From NCBI GenBank assembly GCA_009993955.1, contig JAACSL010000006.1, positions 1 to 64,000 on the forward strand: a stretch of DNA of 64,000 nucleotides, written 5' to 3'. The notes under the pieces are model-generated. The model had not been told where the DNA came from. It did not search any database and saw only the letters and a list, made by a program, of their open reading frames with translations. Shown one piece after another: positions 55,889-64,000 of this stretch. A program made the translations under genes and the position numbers. The number at the start of each line of letters is the position of its first letter. The stretch's first letter is position 1. Origin of the DNA: Paraglaciecola sp. (GTDB lineage Bacteria; Pseudomonadota; Gammaproteobacteria; Enterobacterales; Alteromonadaceae).

Positions 55889-56906
55889 GTTCCACCTTGC
55901 TCTTTTTAGGATCAATTAAGCGAATACCAAGATCGATGGTCATGGTAAAAATAACCACTAAAGCGGATACCGCGAGCATACCCACACGAATAGCTGGGAA
56001 ATCGCGCTGATAAATGGCTTGGATTAACCAATTGCCAATGCCAGGCCACGAAAAAATCACTTCCACTATCATGGCATTGGTCAACAAGGTCGTAAATTGC
56101 ATCGCCAACAGCGGCAGTATCGGCATGATGGCATTTCTGATCCCATGGCGAAACAATACTTGGCGCGCATTTAGGCCTCGTGCATACGCCGCCTGAATAT
56201 AGTCACTGTTCATGGTTTCAATCACTGAGCGGCGAGTAATTCGTAGAATGACTGTGGTGGTAAACGCAGCAATGGATAAAGTCGGCAGGATCAGATGACG
56301 AAAGGCATCCAATAATACTTCCGATTTATTGCTCACATCGGACCACACTATATCTAAGAGAATAAAACCACTCACTCGTGGGATCTCATACAACAAACTG
56401 ATACGTCCAGACAAAGGAAACCAACCAAGTTGTAGAGCAAAGGTTAGGATCAGTATCATGGCTAGCCAAAACACTGGGATGGAATAACCCAAAACACTCA
56501 TTGACAGCAGGGCATAATCTGTATTGCGGTGGTGGCGCAAACCAGCAATAAAACCCAAGGGTAAGCCAACAGCAAAGGAAACTAACAAGGCATAAGTACT
56601 GAGCTCAATACTGGCTGGCAGGGTGCGTGCCACTTCTTCATACAAGGGTAAACCAGAACTAAAACTTTGGCCCCAGTCGCCGCGGTACAGATCCATCAAG
56701 TAGTACCAATATTGCACAAAAATATTACTGTCTAATTGATAGCGAGCCTTTAATTGCTCGAGGTTTGCCGGGTCGTGCTGTTGCACCCCCGACAGATTGG
56801 CGAGGACATCGCCTGGAAATAGATAAGCCAACATAAAGGAAAAAAAGCTTAACACTAACAGCGTCAGTACGACCAGATTGGTGTAGCGCAACAGCACCTT
56901 ATTCAT
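55875..56906 (-). CDS. sapB: Peptide ABC transporter permease SapB
   Basis: The 343-residue OppB/DppB-type permease has about six membrane helices, the periplasmic region FPGDVLANLSG and the EAA loop VEVIFSWPGIGNWLIQAIYQRD. It partners SapC. Its ATG shares one base with the sapA stop. Confidence 0.93.
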   Translation of the reverse strand: MNKVLLRYTNLVVLTLLVLSFFSFMLAYLFPGDVLANLSGVQQHDPANLEQLKARYQLDSNIFVQYWYYLMDLYRGDWGQSFSSGLPLYEEVARTLPASIELSTYALLVSFAVGLPLGFIAGLRHHRNTDYALLSMSVLGYSIPVFWLAMILILTFALQLGWFPLSGRISLLYEIPRVSGFILLDIVWSDVSNKSEVLLDAFRHLILPTLSIAAFTTTVILRITRRSVIETMNSDYIQAAYARGLNARQVLFRHGIRNAIMPILPLLAMQFTTLLTNAMIVEVIFSWPGIGNWLIQAIYQRDFPAIRVGMLAVSALVVIFTMTIDLGIRLIDPKKSKVERVAI

Positions 56907-58552
56907 CAGTCTTTCACCACGCCAGCAAATTTGACACCGCCAAGTGCATTAATTTCAAAGCCCTTTAATTCACTGCGAAAGGCTTGGTATTTAGACGCAT
57001 GAGCAATGGGCAGCAAGGGCACTTGCTCGGCAATCAAATCATTGGCTTTAAAGTAGAAATATTGACGATCTTCGATACTGGTAAATTGCAGAGCCTGATT
57101 GATCAATACGTCATATTCAGGTGAACACCAAAAAGCACGATTGGTACCTGACTTAATCGCTCCACATGACAGTAAAGGTCGGTAAAAATTGTCTGGGTCG
57201 CCATTATCAGCCGACCAGCCAATTAAAACCGAATCGTGAATACCCTGTTTAAGACGTTCTCTAAACGTTGACCATTCAAAACTCACGATATCAACTTTGA
57301 CTCCCACTGCTTGCAAGTATCCCTGAATCAGTTCTGCCATTTTAATCGCATTAGGATTGTAAGCGCGTTCCACCGGCATGGCCCATATTTCCATGGTAAA
57401 ACCGGGTTTTATGCCATTGTCGGTGAGTAATTTTTTTGCACCAGAGGGATTGTAACTTATGCCTTTCTGTTCTGCTTGAAACGCCCAAGAGGTGGGGGGC
57501 ACAATATTTTTGGCTGGTACGGCGCTGTCAAAATAAATCGCTTCTATTAACGCGTTTTTATCAACCGCCATGGCTAATGCGCGTCGCACTTCGGCTTTGT
57601 CAAAGGGCGGTTTAGCGGTATTGAAGGCCCAAAAACCGACATTCAGTCCAGGTTTTTCGTCCAACACTAAACCTTTTGATTGGCGAATAATATCTAGTTC
57701 GCTGTGCGCTGGCAGCCCGATGGCGTCACATTCGCCGGTGATAAGTTTGGCGAAACGTAAGGAACTGGAGGGGGTAATATCAAAAATAAGTTTTTCAGTC
57801 AGGCGAAGGGGTTGCCAATAGTTGTCATTACGAACATACCTGACATAACTGTCTTGACGAAAACTGACAAATTTATAAGGGCCGGTGCCTACAGGAAAAT
57901 TATCAATGCGCTCTTGTTGATGGCTTTCTAGTAGTTTTTCGCCGTATTCGGCGGATAAGATGACCGCAAAGTCGGTGGCTAAATTAGCCAGAAAAGAGCT
58001 TTGAGGTTTGTTTAAAATAAACTCAACACGATAATCATTGATCCGGTTGATACTCACAATCAACTTATCTAACGATAAACTATCAACATAAGGATAGGCG
58101 CCGCCAGAAACAAAATGATAAGGGTGATCAAGCAGTCGCCAACGATCAAAACTAAAAATCACATCTTCAGCGTTAAATTCACGGCTAGGGGTGAAATACG
58201 CGGTATGGTGAAATTCAACATTTTTACGCAACTGAAAGGTGTAACGCAGCCCGTCTTCACTGATCTCCCAACTGCTGGCTAAGCCAAGTAATACGTTGCC
58301 ACTCAAGGGATCAAAATCTAATAAGCGGTCATAAACTTGGTGGGATGAGGCATCAACGGTGGTGCCAGAGGTATCAAGCTGAGGATTAAAGCCGGTAGGG
58401 CTGCCTTCAGAACAATAGACAATGCCAGATGGGTTGGGTTTTGATGTAATTAAACCATCACACGCCGTTAAATTAAAACACATCAACATCACTGAACAGC
58501 GCATCACCGATGCATACATAGCGGGGTTTACTCTGCTCATTTTGTTCATCAC
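56906..58552 (-). CDS. sapA: Peptide ABC transporter substrate-binding protein SapA (predicted lipoprotein)
   Basis: The protein has up to 548 residues and a family 5 solute-binding fold (QVYDRLLDFDPLSG, TGPYKFVSFRQDSY, LNVGFWAFNTAKPPFD). The N-terminus has a lipobox (L-T-A-C31) rather than the plain signal peptide of E. coli SapA, with Asp at +2, which would retain it in the inner membrane. Several ATGs precede the hydrophobic segment, so the start is uncertain within about 17 residues. It lies 3 bases after pspF and leads the sap genes. Confidence 0.92.
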   Translation of the reverse strand: MMNKMSRVNPAMYASVMRCSVMLMCFNLTACDGLITSKPNPSGIVYCSEGSPTGFNPQLDTSGTTVDASSHQVYDRLLDFDPLSGNVLLGLASSWEISEDGLRYTFQLRKNVEFHHTAYFTPSREFNAEDVIFSFDRWRLLDHPYHFVSGGAYPYVDSLSLDKLIVSINRINDYRVEFILNKPQSSFLANLATDFAVILSAEYGEKLLESHQQERIDNFPVGTGPYKFVSFRQDSYVRYVRNDNYWQPLRLTEKLIFDITPSSSLRFAKLITGECDAIGLPAHSELDIIRQSKGLVLDEKPGLNVGFWAFNTAKPPFDKAEVRRALAMAVDKNALIEAIYFDSAVPAKNIVPPTSWAFQAEQKGISYNPSGAKKLLTDNGIKPGFTMEIWAMPVERAYNPNAIKMAELIQGYLQAVGVKVDIVSFEWSTFRERLKQGIHDSVLIGWSADNGDPDNFYRPLLSCGAIKSGTNRAFWCSPEYDVLINQALQFTSIEDRQYFYFKANDLIAEQVPLLPIAHASKYQAFRSELKGFEINALGGVKFAGVVKD

Positions 58553-58555
58553 GGT

Positions 58556-59674
58556 TTAGTTCACTTCCTCATCATTACCATCTAAGAGGTTATATTTTTT
58601 TAGATAACCCCGCAGTTGATGATAAGTCAGTCCCAATTTTTCCGCTGTTTTCTTTTGATTGAAATGGCTATCTGCCAGTGCTTGATTAATTAAATCAATT
58701 TCGAAGTCTTGCGATAACTGTTTCAAATCCACGGGAAAAGCAAAATCTTTATTTGTTGGAGCAGGAGCAGTGATCGTTGTTTCTACTTTACTGAGCGCAT
58801 TGGACTCTGTTGGTATGGGGCTTACTTGCGACTGCGCAGGACTGATCCTGTCGTGAGTTTTTACTCTTTTTGTGGGTCGAAAAACCGATTCGAAAGGATC
58901 AAGTACAATATTGTGCACCGGGAGGTCGGGGTTGTTGCTGCGATATACAGCACGCTCCACCACATTCTTCAGTTCTCGAATATTCCCCGGCCAATGATAT
59001 TCAAGCAGGGCACGTTTGGCTTTTTCAGTGAAACCGCTAAACAGTTCCATTTCCAGCTCACGCGCCATATTGATGGCAAACGTTTCCGCTAACATCATGA
59101 TGTCTTCCTTGCGTTCCCGTAATGGTGGCAGGGTAATGACATCAAAGGCCAAGCGGTCGAGCAAATCGGCGCGAAATTCCCCCGACTCAGCTAAACTCGG
59201 CAAGTCTTCATTGGTGGCCGCCACAATACGTACGTCCACTTTGATACTGCGTGAACCACCGACCCGTTCAAATTCACCGTATTCAATCACCCGTAGCAGC
59301 TTTTCTTGGATCATGCCTGAGGTATTGGCCAATTCATCAAGAAACAAGGTGCCGTTGTTGGCGGTTTCAAATCGCCCCTCGCGGCGTTTGGCAGCACCAG
59401 TGAAAGCCCCTGCCTCGTAACCAAACAGTTCACTTTCTAACAAACTTTCGTTTAGTGCGGCACAGTTGAGTTTTAAATAGGTTTGTTCCCAACGTTTTGA
59501 TAAAAAATGCAAACGTGCAGCTACTAGCTCTTTGCCGGTGCCTCGTTCACCAATAATGAGTACAGGTTTATTTAGCGGCGCAATTTGCGATATCTGCTCA
59601 AGAACCTCTAAAAAACTATTGGATTGCCCTAACAAATTATCTTGTTGGCGAAAGCGACTCATTAATGTCCTCAA
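58556..59674 (-). CDS. pspF: Phage shock regulator PspF (sigma-54 activator)
   Basis: The 372-residue protein has no receiver domain. It begins with the AAA+ domain (Walker A GERGTGKE at 42-49, GAFTGA at 89-94) and ends in a Fis-type helix-turn-helix (QKKTAEKLGLTYHQLRGYL). PspF activates pspA and is inhibited by PspA. It is divergent from pspA, as in E. coli, and precedes the sap genes by only 3 bases, so sap expression may follow pspF. A low-complexity linker (about 268-320) makes it longer than E. coli PspF (about 325). Confidence 0.94.
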   Translation of the reverse strand: MRTLMSRFRQQDNLLGQSNSFLEVLEQISQIAPLNKPVLIIGERGTGKELVAARLHFLSKRWEQTYLKLNCAALNESLLESELFGYEAGAFTGAAKRREGRFETANNGTLFLDELANTSGMIQEKLLRVIEYGEFERVGGSRSIKVDVRIVAATNEDLPSLAESGEFRADLLDRLAFDVITLPPLRERKEDIMMLAETFAINMARELEMELFSGFTEKAKRALLEYHWPGNIRELKNVVERAVYRSNNPDLPVHNIVLDPFESVFRPTKRVKTHDRISPAQSQVSPIPTESNALSKVETTITAPAPTNKDFAFPVDLKQLSQDFEIDLINQALADSHFNQKKTAEKLGLTYHQLRGYLKKYNLLDGNDEEVN

Positions 59675-59785
59675 AAAGTGGTCGGAATGGCTAAAAAATA
59701 GCGCAGATTTAAGTTATTGTAGAGAGCTCATAATCTGATGTAAATATTTTTTCTTTAAAATCATGTGTTTAGTTGATTTTCAGGA

Positions 59786-59802
59786 TTGGCCTGCAAATTG
59801 AA
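59786..59802 (+). promoter_or_regulatory. Probable sigma-54 promoter of pspABC
   Basis: TTGGCCTGCAAATTGAA has GG at 59788-59789 and GA (instead of GC) at the -12 position after ten bases. From memory the E. coli pspA promoter has a very similar core (GCAAATTG). Position between divergent pspF and pspA, 67 bases before the pspA ATG, supports it. Confidence 0.75.
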
Positions 59803-59868
59803 TATGATTATGCAGTCAATCGGTTAAGTAATAGTATTTAACTTTTAATCAACAAAGAGGTAATAGTG

Positions 59869-60546
59869 ATGGGTATCTTCTCTCGTTTCAGCGACATAGT
59901 GAACTCAAATATTAATGCCATTTTGGATAAAGCTGAAGATCCAGAAAAAATGGTACGTTTGATTATCCAAGAAATGGAAGACACATTAGTTGAAGTGCGG
60001 TCTGCTTCGGCTAAAACCTTGGCAAACAAAAAGGAAATTGCCAATCAAATTAGTAAATTGCAAGCGGAAGCCTTGGATTGGAAAGCCAAAGCCGAATTGG
60101 CCATTAGCAAAGATCGTGAAGACCTAGCAAGAGCCGCGTTGCAAGAAAAGAAAAAATGTGATGACCATGCCAATGTATTGGTCAACGAACTGAAGTTGGT
60201 TGAAGAACAAATTGGGAAGTTACAGAGTGAAGTAGGGCAGTTACAAGACAAACTTGCCGATGCAAAAACTCGCCAAAAAGCGATCATCATGCGCCAGAAA
60301 ACGGTGAGTTCACGGTTAGAAGTAAAACGCACTCTGGACAGTACCAAAGTTGATGCGGCAATGGGACGTTTTGAGCAATATGAACGCAAAATTGATGACT
60401 TGGAGTCACAAGTGGATGCTTATGACCTAGGTAAGAAAACCCTAGCGGATGAGTTTGCTGAATTGGAGTCTGGTCAAGAAATTGAAAATGAATTAGCTGC
60501 ATTAAAGAAAAAAATGCAAGCTAAAACACCGGCAACTAAAAAGTAA
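59869..60546 (+). CDS. pspA: Phage shock protein PspA
   Basis: PspA is the membrane-stress effector and PspF inhibitor of the ESCRT-III/IM30 family. The 225-residue product has the conserved N-terminus MGIFSRFSDIVNSNINA followed by long coiled-coil helices with VRLIIQEMEDTLVEVR. The ATG at 59869 is used; a GTG at 59866 directly before it would only add one residue. AGAGG is upstream. Confidence 0.96.
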   Translation: MGIFSRFSDIVNSNINAILDKAEDPEKMVRLIIQEMEDTLVEVRSASAKTLANKKEIANQISKLQAEALDWKAKAELAISKDREDLARAALQEKKKCDDHANVLVNELKLVEEQIGKLQSEVGQLQDKLADAKTRQKAIIMRQKTVSSRLEVKRTLDSTKVDAAMGRFEQYERKIDDLESQVDAYDLGKKTLADEFAELESGQEIENELAALKKKMQAKTPATKK

Positions 60547-60574
60547 CAAACTCAACGGAAAAAGGAGATAAATC

Positions 60575-60811
60575 GTGGAAGGTATCATTGCAATTGTTGT
60601 TGCGCCAATCATCATTTTCATGATCTTTGTGGCCCCGATTTGGTTGATTATGCATTATCGCAGCAAAAAACAAATGAATCAGGGCCTCACCAGGGAAGAG
60701 TACCTTACGTTGCAGGAACTGGCAGACCGAGCAGAAAAAATGGCTGACCGGATCAATACCTTGGAATCTATTTTGGATGCTGAGGCACCACAGTGGAGAA
60801 ACAAAGTATGA
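60575..60811 (+). CDS. pspB: Phage shock protein PspB
   Basis: The 78-residue protein has an N-terminal membrane helix (about 3-25) and a cytoplasmic coiled coil (EEYLTLQELADRAEKMADRI). PspB and PspC sense membrane stress and release PspA from PspF. The start is GTG at 60575 with AAAGGAG upstream. The stop overlaps pspC (ATGA). Confidence 0.94.
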   Translation: MEGIIAIVVAPIIIFMIFVAPIWLIMHYRSKKQMNQGLTREEYLTLQELADRAEKMADRINTLESILDAEAPQWRNKV

Positions 60812-61254
60812 AGACCCACAAAGACTTATATCGTGATCCAGAAAAAGGCAAAATTGCCGGCGTCTGCGCCGGACTTGCCGACTACTTTGGCATGGAGTTG
60901 TGGTTAGTCAGAATCATTTTTGTCAGCGCATTCTTTCTCACCGCCGGTACATTTGTATTGGTCAGTTATGTAGCCGCCTGGTTTATCTTAGAAAAGAAAG
61001 ACGCAGTGCCTAAAGCCAACCGCGATGTGCCGTTTCAGACTTCATTCAAAAAACATGGCAAAGGCTGGCACAATACGCCTGAAGAAGACAAAGTGGTGGT
61101 GAAGTCTAAGATTTGGCAGGCTGGCGAGCCACCCAAACAAGCTTTTTTTGATATTCAACAACGCTTCGCCAAAAATGAATCGCGTTTACGCAAAGTGGAA
61201 AGCTACGTTACCTCTGCTGAATTTCAGTTAAACCGAGAAATAAACCAGTTGTAA
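60808..61254 (+). CDS. pspC: Phage shock protein PspC
   Basis: The 148-residue protein has the PspC domain (KIAGVCAGLADYFGMELWLVR) with a membrane helix (about 36-58) and a C-terminal cytoplasmic coiled part (RKVESYVTSAEFQLNREI). The ATG at 60808 overlaps the pspB stop; the extension to 60793 is rejected. A terminator follows. No pspD was found. Confidence 0.93.
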   Translation: MKTHKDLYRDPEKGKIAGVCAGLADYFGMELWLVRIIFVSAFFLTAGTFVLVSYVAAWFILEKKDAVPKANRDVPFQTSFKKHGKGWHNTPEEDKVVVKSKIWQAGEPPKQAFFDIQQRFAKNESRLRKVESYVTSAEFQLNREINQL

Positions 61255-61274
61255 CGCTAGTATTGATGAAACAG

Positions 61275-61303
61275 AAAAAAGCAGATGATTTTCTGCTTTT
61301 TTT
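61275..61303 (+). terminator. Rho-independent terminator after pspC
   Basis: A-run with GCAGA (61281-61285), loop TGATTT and TCTGC (61292-61296), then seven Ts. It separates pspABC from ycjX. Confidence 0.88.
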
Positions 61304-61347
61304 GTTTAATCCCCCTGTTTATGTGTGCAACCTAGTTCAACCTAAAG

Positions 61348-62793
61348 ATGGATAACATGCCTGCAGAAAAGTCAGCTCAAGCTCGGCGTTTATTAAATAA
61401 AGCGAAATCTAGTTTAGAGCTTGCCGGGGCTAGGTTAAGTGACAAACATCTAAAACTCGCCGTGACGGGTTTAAGTAAAAGTGGCAAAACGGCTTTTATT
61501 ACATCTTTATTAAATCAATTGTTAGAAAGTAATGGTGAGGCAACTTTACCTTTTTTGTCGGTGGTGCGTGAACAACGCATAATCGGCGTTAAACGTGCCG
61601 TGCAGGAAGATCTCACCACCAAACGTTTCGCTTACGAGGATGCCTTGCGTGATTTAGCCAAAGAACCCGCGCAATGGCCGCAGTCTACTTCTGGTATTTC
61701 GCAGGTGCGTTTAATCATTCGTTATCATAAAAAGCGAGGACTCAGTAAGCTACTGATGGCGGATGCCCAGCTCATTTTAGATATCACTGATTATCCCGGC
61801 GAGTGGCTGCTCGATTTACCCTTATTAAGCATGAGTTATGCTCAGTGGTGTGAACAATGTCAACGTGAAATGCTCAGCCCTAAACGCCAAGTGCTTGCAC
61901 AAGCTCTGATGGAAAAAATCGCTGCCTTAGACATCAACGCGCCTGCCGATGAAGTTGTCATGCAAACCCTTGCTGGCGAATATGCCCAATACCTGCATGC
62001 CTGCCAGCAGGCGGGATTTCAATTGCTTCAGCCCGGGCGTTTTTTGCTACCAGGCGAATTACACGATGCACCCGTGTTACACTTTTTTCCGCTCAGTGAC
62101 GCACAACTTAATCATTATATCAGTCATCGCCAACAATCCGTGGCAGGCAGCTATCTAGACTTGCTGGAGCGTCGCTTTACGGAATACAAAAAGAAGGTAG
62201 TAGCACCGTTTTATGAACAACACTTTAAACGTTTTGATCGGCAAATTATTTTAGTCGATTGTCTCAGTGCATTGAATTTTGGCGCTCACAGTTTTGCTGA
62301 CTTACAGCTCGCCTTAACATGGATTATGCGCAGTTTTAATTACGGTAAATCGAGCATCGTGCAACGTTTGTTTAACCCAAAAATTGATAAACTGGTGTTT
62401 GCCGCAAGCAAGGCTGACCACATTGGGGCTGACCAACAAATTAATTTAGTTAAATTGTTAGATTCTCTGCTGCATGAGGCACGTCAGCAGTTGCAATTTG
62501 CTGGGGTAGTGACGGAATCCACCGCAATTGCCGCCATCCGCGCTACAAAAAATGCCAGCGCCGAAGTAAACGGTGAAAGGGTGCAAGTCGTGCAGGGCAG
62601 AAATTTACAAGGTGAATCCGTGACCTTATTTCCTGGTGATGTACCCAGCCACTGCCCACAAGACCGTTTTTGGCAAGAGCAAGGGTTTGATTTTCCTCAA
62701 TTTTCTCCTCCACCATTGCATAATAAACACGTAATAGAGCACATCAGAATGGATCAAATTATCGAATTTATTCTCGCGGATAAACTGCAATGA
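61348..62793 (+). CDS. ycjX: YcjX-family P-loop protein (DUF463)
   Basis: The 481-residue predicted GTPase/ATPase has the P-loop GLSKSGKT (41-48), LDITDYPGEWLLDLPLL and FAASKADHI. YcjX is commonly encoded next to the psp operon and is associated with membrane stress; its exact activity is not known. Either the ATG at 61348 or that at 61357 could be the start. The stop overlaps ycjF (ATGA). Confidence 0.92.
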   Translation: MDNMPAEKSAQARRLLNKAKSSLELAGARLSDKHLKLAVTGLSKSGKTAFITSLLNQLLESNGEATLPFLSVVREQRIIGVKRAVQEDLTTKRFAYEDALRDLAKEPAQWPQSTSGISQVRLIIRYHKKRGLSKLLMADAQLILDITDYPGEWLLDLPLLSMSYAQWCEQCQREMLSPKRQVLAQALMEKIAALDINAPADEVVMQTLAGEYAQYLHACQQAGFQLLQPGRFLLPGELHDAPVLHFFPLSDAQLNHYISHRQQSVAGSYLDLLERRFTEYKKKVVAPFYEQHFKRFDRQIILVDCLSALNFGAHSFADLQLALTWIMRSFNYGKSSIVQRLFNPKIDKLVFAASKADHIGADQQINLVKLLDSLLHEARQQLQFAGVVTESTAIAAIRATKNASAEVNGERVQVVQGRNLQGESVTLFPGDVPSHCPQDRFWQEQGFDFPQFSPPPLHNKHVIEHIRMDQIIEFILADKLQ

Positions 62794-63857
62794 ATCGTGA
62801 ACAAGCAAGTAATACCACGCCAATTGCATTGACGGGTGATTTGCCACCCCTGCGCAAATCCTTTGTATTGGATAATCAACACGTGCAACAAGCCGTGCTG
62901 CCGCCTCTAAAAGCAGGCTTGAAACTCGATGAGCAAGACATTAGCCACGATCCGCTGCAACAGTTAGCGACTGAGGCCGAGCAAGCTGCTGACGTGGTTA
63001 ACACCACCAAAAAACGCAAAAAAAGACGCAATTGGTTATTGTTTGGCGCTTTGGTAGGAGCCTTAAGTTTGAGTGAATTGGGCTTGGCGATAGCCCAGAT
63101 TTATACCAGTAATAATTGGTTGGGCGCTTTGTGGTTGATAGCCTTAGGTGTAGCAGTGATTGGTGTTGCACGACTCATCTACCGTGAATTACGGGCCTTG
63201 CGGCACTTAAAAAACCAGAGCGAAACGCGCCAGCATTCCGTTGATTTATTCAACACCCCCGCTATAGGTGAAGGCTTGAGTCACTGTCAATGTGTTGCCA
63301 AGCAATTGCCCAGTGAATTCCAAACGTTGGTGCAAACTTGGCAACATGGTGTGGATGATCATTACACCAATAACGAAGTTATCGCTTTGTTTGAACACAA
63401 GGTACTTGCTGCCGTAGACCAACAAGCGCTGAGCTTAATTGGTCAACATGCGTCCGCCTCAGCGGTGATGATTGCCGTTAGCCCTTTTGCCTTGATGGAT
63501 ATGCTAATTGTATTGTGGCGAAACCTGCGAATGCTGAGTCAACTCAGCGAGTTATATGGTGTGCCGCTGGGGTACTGGGGCAGGATTGCCTTGATCAAAC
63601 AAATTTTCCGCAGCATGTTAATTGCGGGTGCCGCTGAACTTGTCAGTGATGCTGGGAATTATGCTTTGAGCGCTGGGATCACGGGTAAGTTGTCCACGCG
63701 CGTAGCCCAAGGACTCGGCGCAGGGGTGATGACCAGTCGTATTGGTTTGAAAGCCATGGCAGCGTGTCGCCCAATGCCTTGGTTAGCGTTGCCAGCGCCA
63801 GGGCTGTCGACATTAAGCAATAAACTCATGCACGATCTGGCCAAATACATTAAGTGA
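62790..63857 (+). CDS. ycjF: YcjF-family membrane protein (TIGR01620/DUF697)
   Basis: The 355-residue protein has a charged N-terminal part (about 1-78), two membrane helices (about 80-103 and 108-131) and a C-terminal DUF697-type domain (VSPFALMDMLIVLWRNLRML). It is translationally coupled to ycjX and probably forms a pair with it. In E. coli tyrR follows; here the window ends 143 bases later. Confidence 0.91.
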   Translation: MNREQASNTTPIALTGDLPPLRKSFVLDNQHVQQAVLPPLKAGLKLDEQDISHDPLQQLATEAEQAADVVNTTKKRKKRRNWLLFGALVGALSLSELGLAIAQIYTSNNWLGALWLIALGVAVIGVARLIYRELRALRHLKNQSETRQHSVDLFNTPAIGEGLSHCQCVAKQLPSEFQTLVQTWQHGVDDHYTNNEVIALFEHKVLAAVDQQALSLIGQHASASAVMIAVSPFALMDMLIVLWRNLRMLSQLSELYGVPLGYWGRIALIKQIFRSMLIAGAAELVSDAGNYALSAGITGKLSTRVAQGLGAGVMTSRIGLKAMAACRPMPWLALPAPGLSTLSNKLMHDLAKYIK

Positions 63858-63945
63858 TGAGCTTTTACAGTGAGCGGCAAAAAGAGGTGAAAGGTAAGCT
63901 TGTTAGCCAAGCAAAGCCGATGGTTTGCCCGCTTGTGTAAACCCT

Positions 63946-63963
63946 TGTAATCCTTTCTTTACA
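63946..63963 (+). promoter_or_regulatory. TyrR-box-like site
   Basis: TGTAAT, six bases, TTTACA fits the TyrR box TGTAAA-N6-TTTACA with one mismatch. In E. coli the gene after ycjF is tyrR, which represses itself, so this could be its operator. The downstream gene is outside the window. Confidence 0.5.
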
Positions 63964-64000
63964 TAAAATTCACATGGCTTCACGAGCCTCACCCTTTAGA

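Overview
The window reads as a chromosome segment of a marine gammaproteobacterium, most likely Alteromonadales (Alteromonas/Glaciecola-like). This rests on the polar-flagellum regulators flrABC, the flhF-flhG-fliA-cheYZAB-parC-parP-cheW order, a MetJ-controlled metA, the alaS-csrA-tRNA-Ser-tRNA-Arg block and the sap/psp arrangement. No rRNA, CRISPR array or prophage was seen. The species is inferred, not proven.

Layout. (1) 1-1073 is an accessory edge. It holds the last codons of an IS30-type transposase and then a complete integron-type gene cassette with attC-like sites on both sides, encoding a small membrane protein. (2) 1074-6993 holds a very large Maf/DUF115 flagellin-modification protein with a duplicated N-terminal domain, a membrane diguanylate cyclase and a short flagellin. 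(3) 7168-31688 is the polar flagellar core: flrA, flrB, flrC, an orphan outer-membrane beta-barrel gene, fliEFGHIJKLMNOPQR, flhB, flhA, flhF, flhG and fliA. Good sigma-54 promoters precede flrB, fliE and flhA, which fits the FlrA -> FlrBC -> FliA hierarchy. (4) 31730-38895 is the chemotaxis operon cheY, cheZ, cheA, cheB, parC, parP, cheW and a DUF2802 gene. CheA carries three repeats of an acidic/hydrophobic motif in its linker, where it may meet the ParC/ParP polar-localisation pair. (5) 39010-43775 is methionine synthesis: a tandem met-box operator, metA, and a cobalamin-dependent methionine synthase split into two adjacent in-frame ORFs. (6) 43791-49719 holds a DUF938 methyltransferase, a COG3146 acetyltransferase-like gene, recX (no recA beside it), alaS, csrA, tRNA-Ser(GCU) and two identical tRNA-Arg(ACG). 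(7) 49977-53203 is the sodium-pumping oxaloacetate decarboxylase locus oadGAB, in which oadA is interrupted by one in-frame TAA. (8) 53212-63857 is the sapABCDF transporter operon behind pspF, divergent from pspABC, followed by ycjX and ycjF. A TyrR-box-like site at the right edge suggests tyrR comes next.

How it fits together. FlrA starts the flagellar cascade and FlrB/FlrC activate the sigma-54 class (basal body, export). FlhF and FlhG set polar number and position, FliA drives late genes, and the Che/Par proteins form a pole-anchored array. The points most worth a second look are the integron cassette, the interrupted oadA, the split metH, the doubled Maf protein, the CheA repeats and the orphan beta-barrel inside the flagellar locus. 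I found no convincing complete new multi-gene defence or biosynthetic system.
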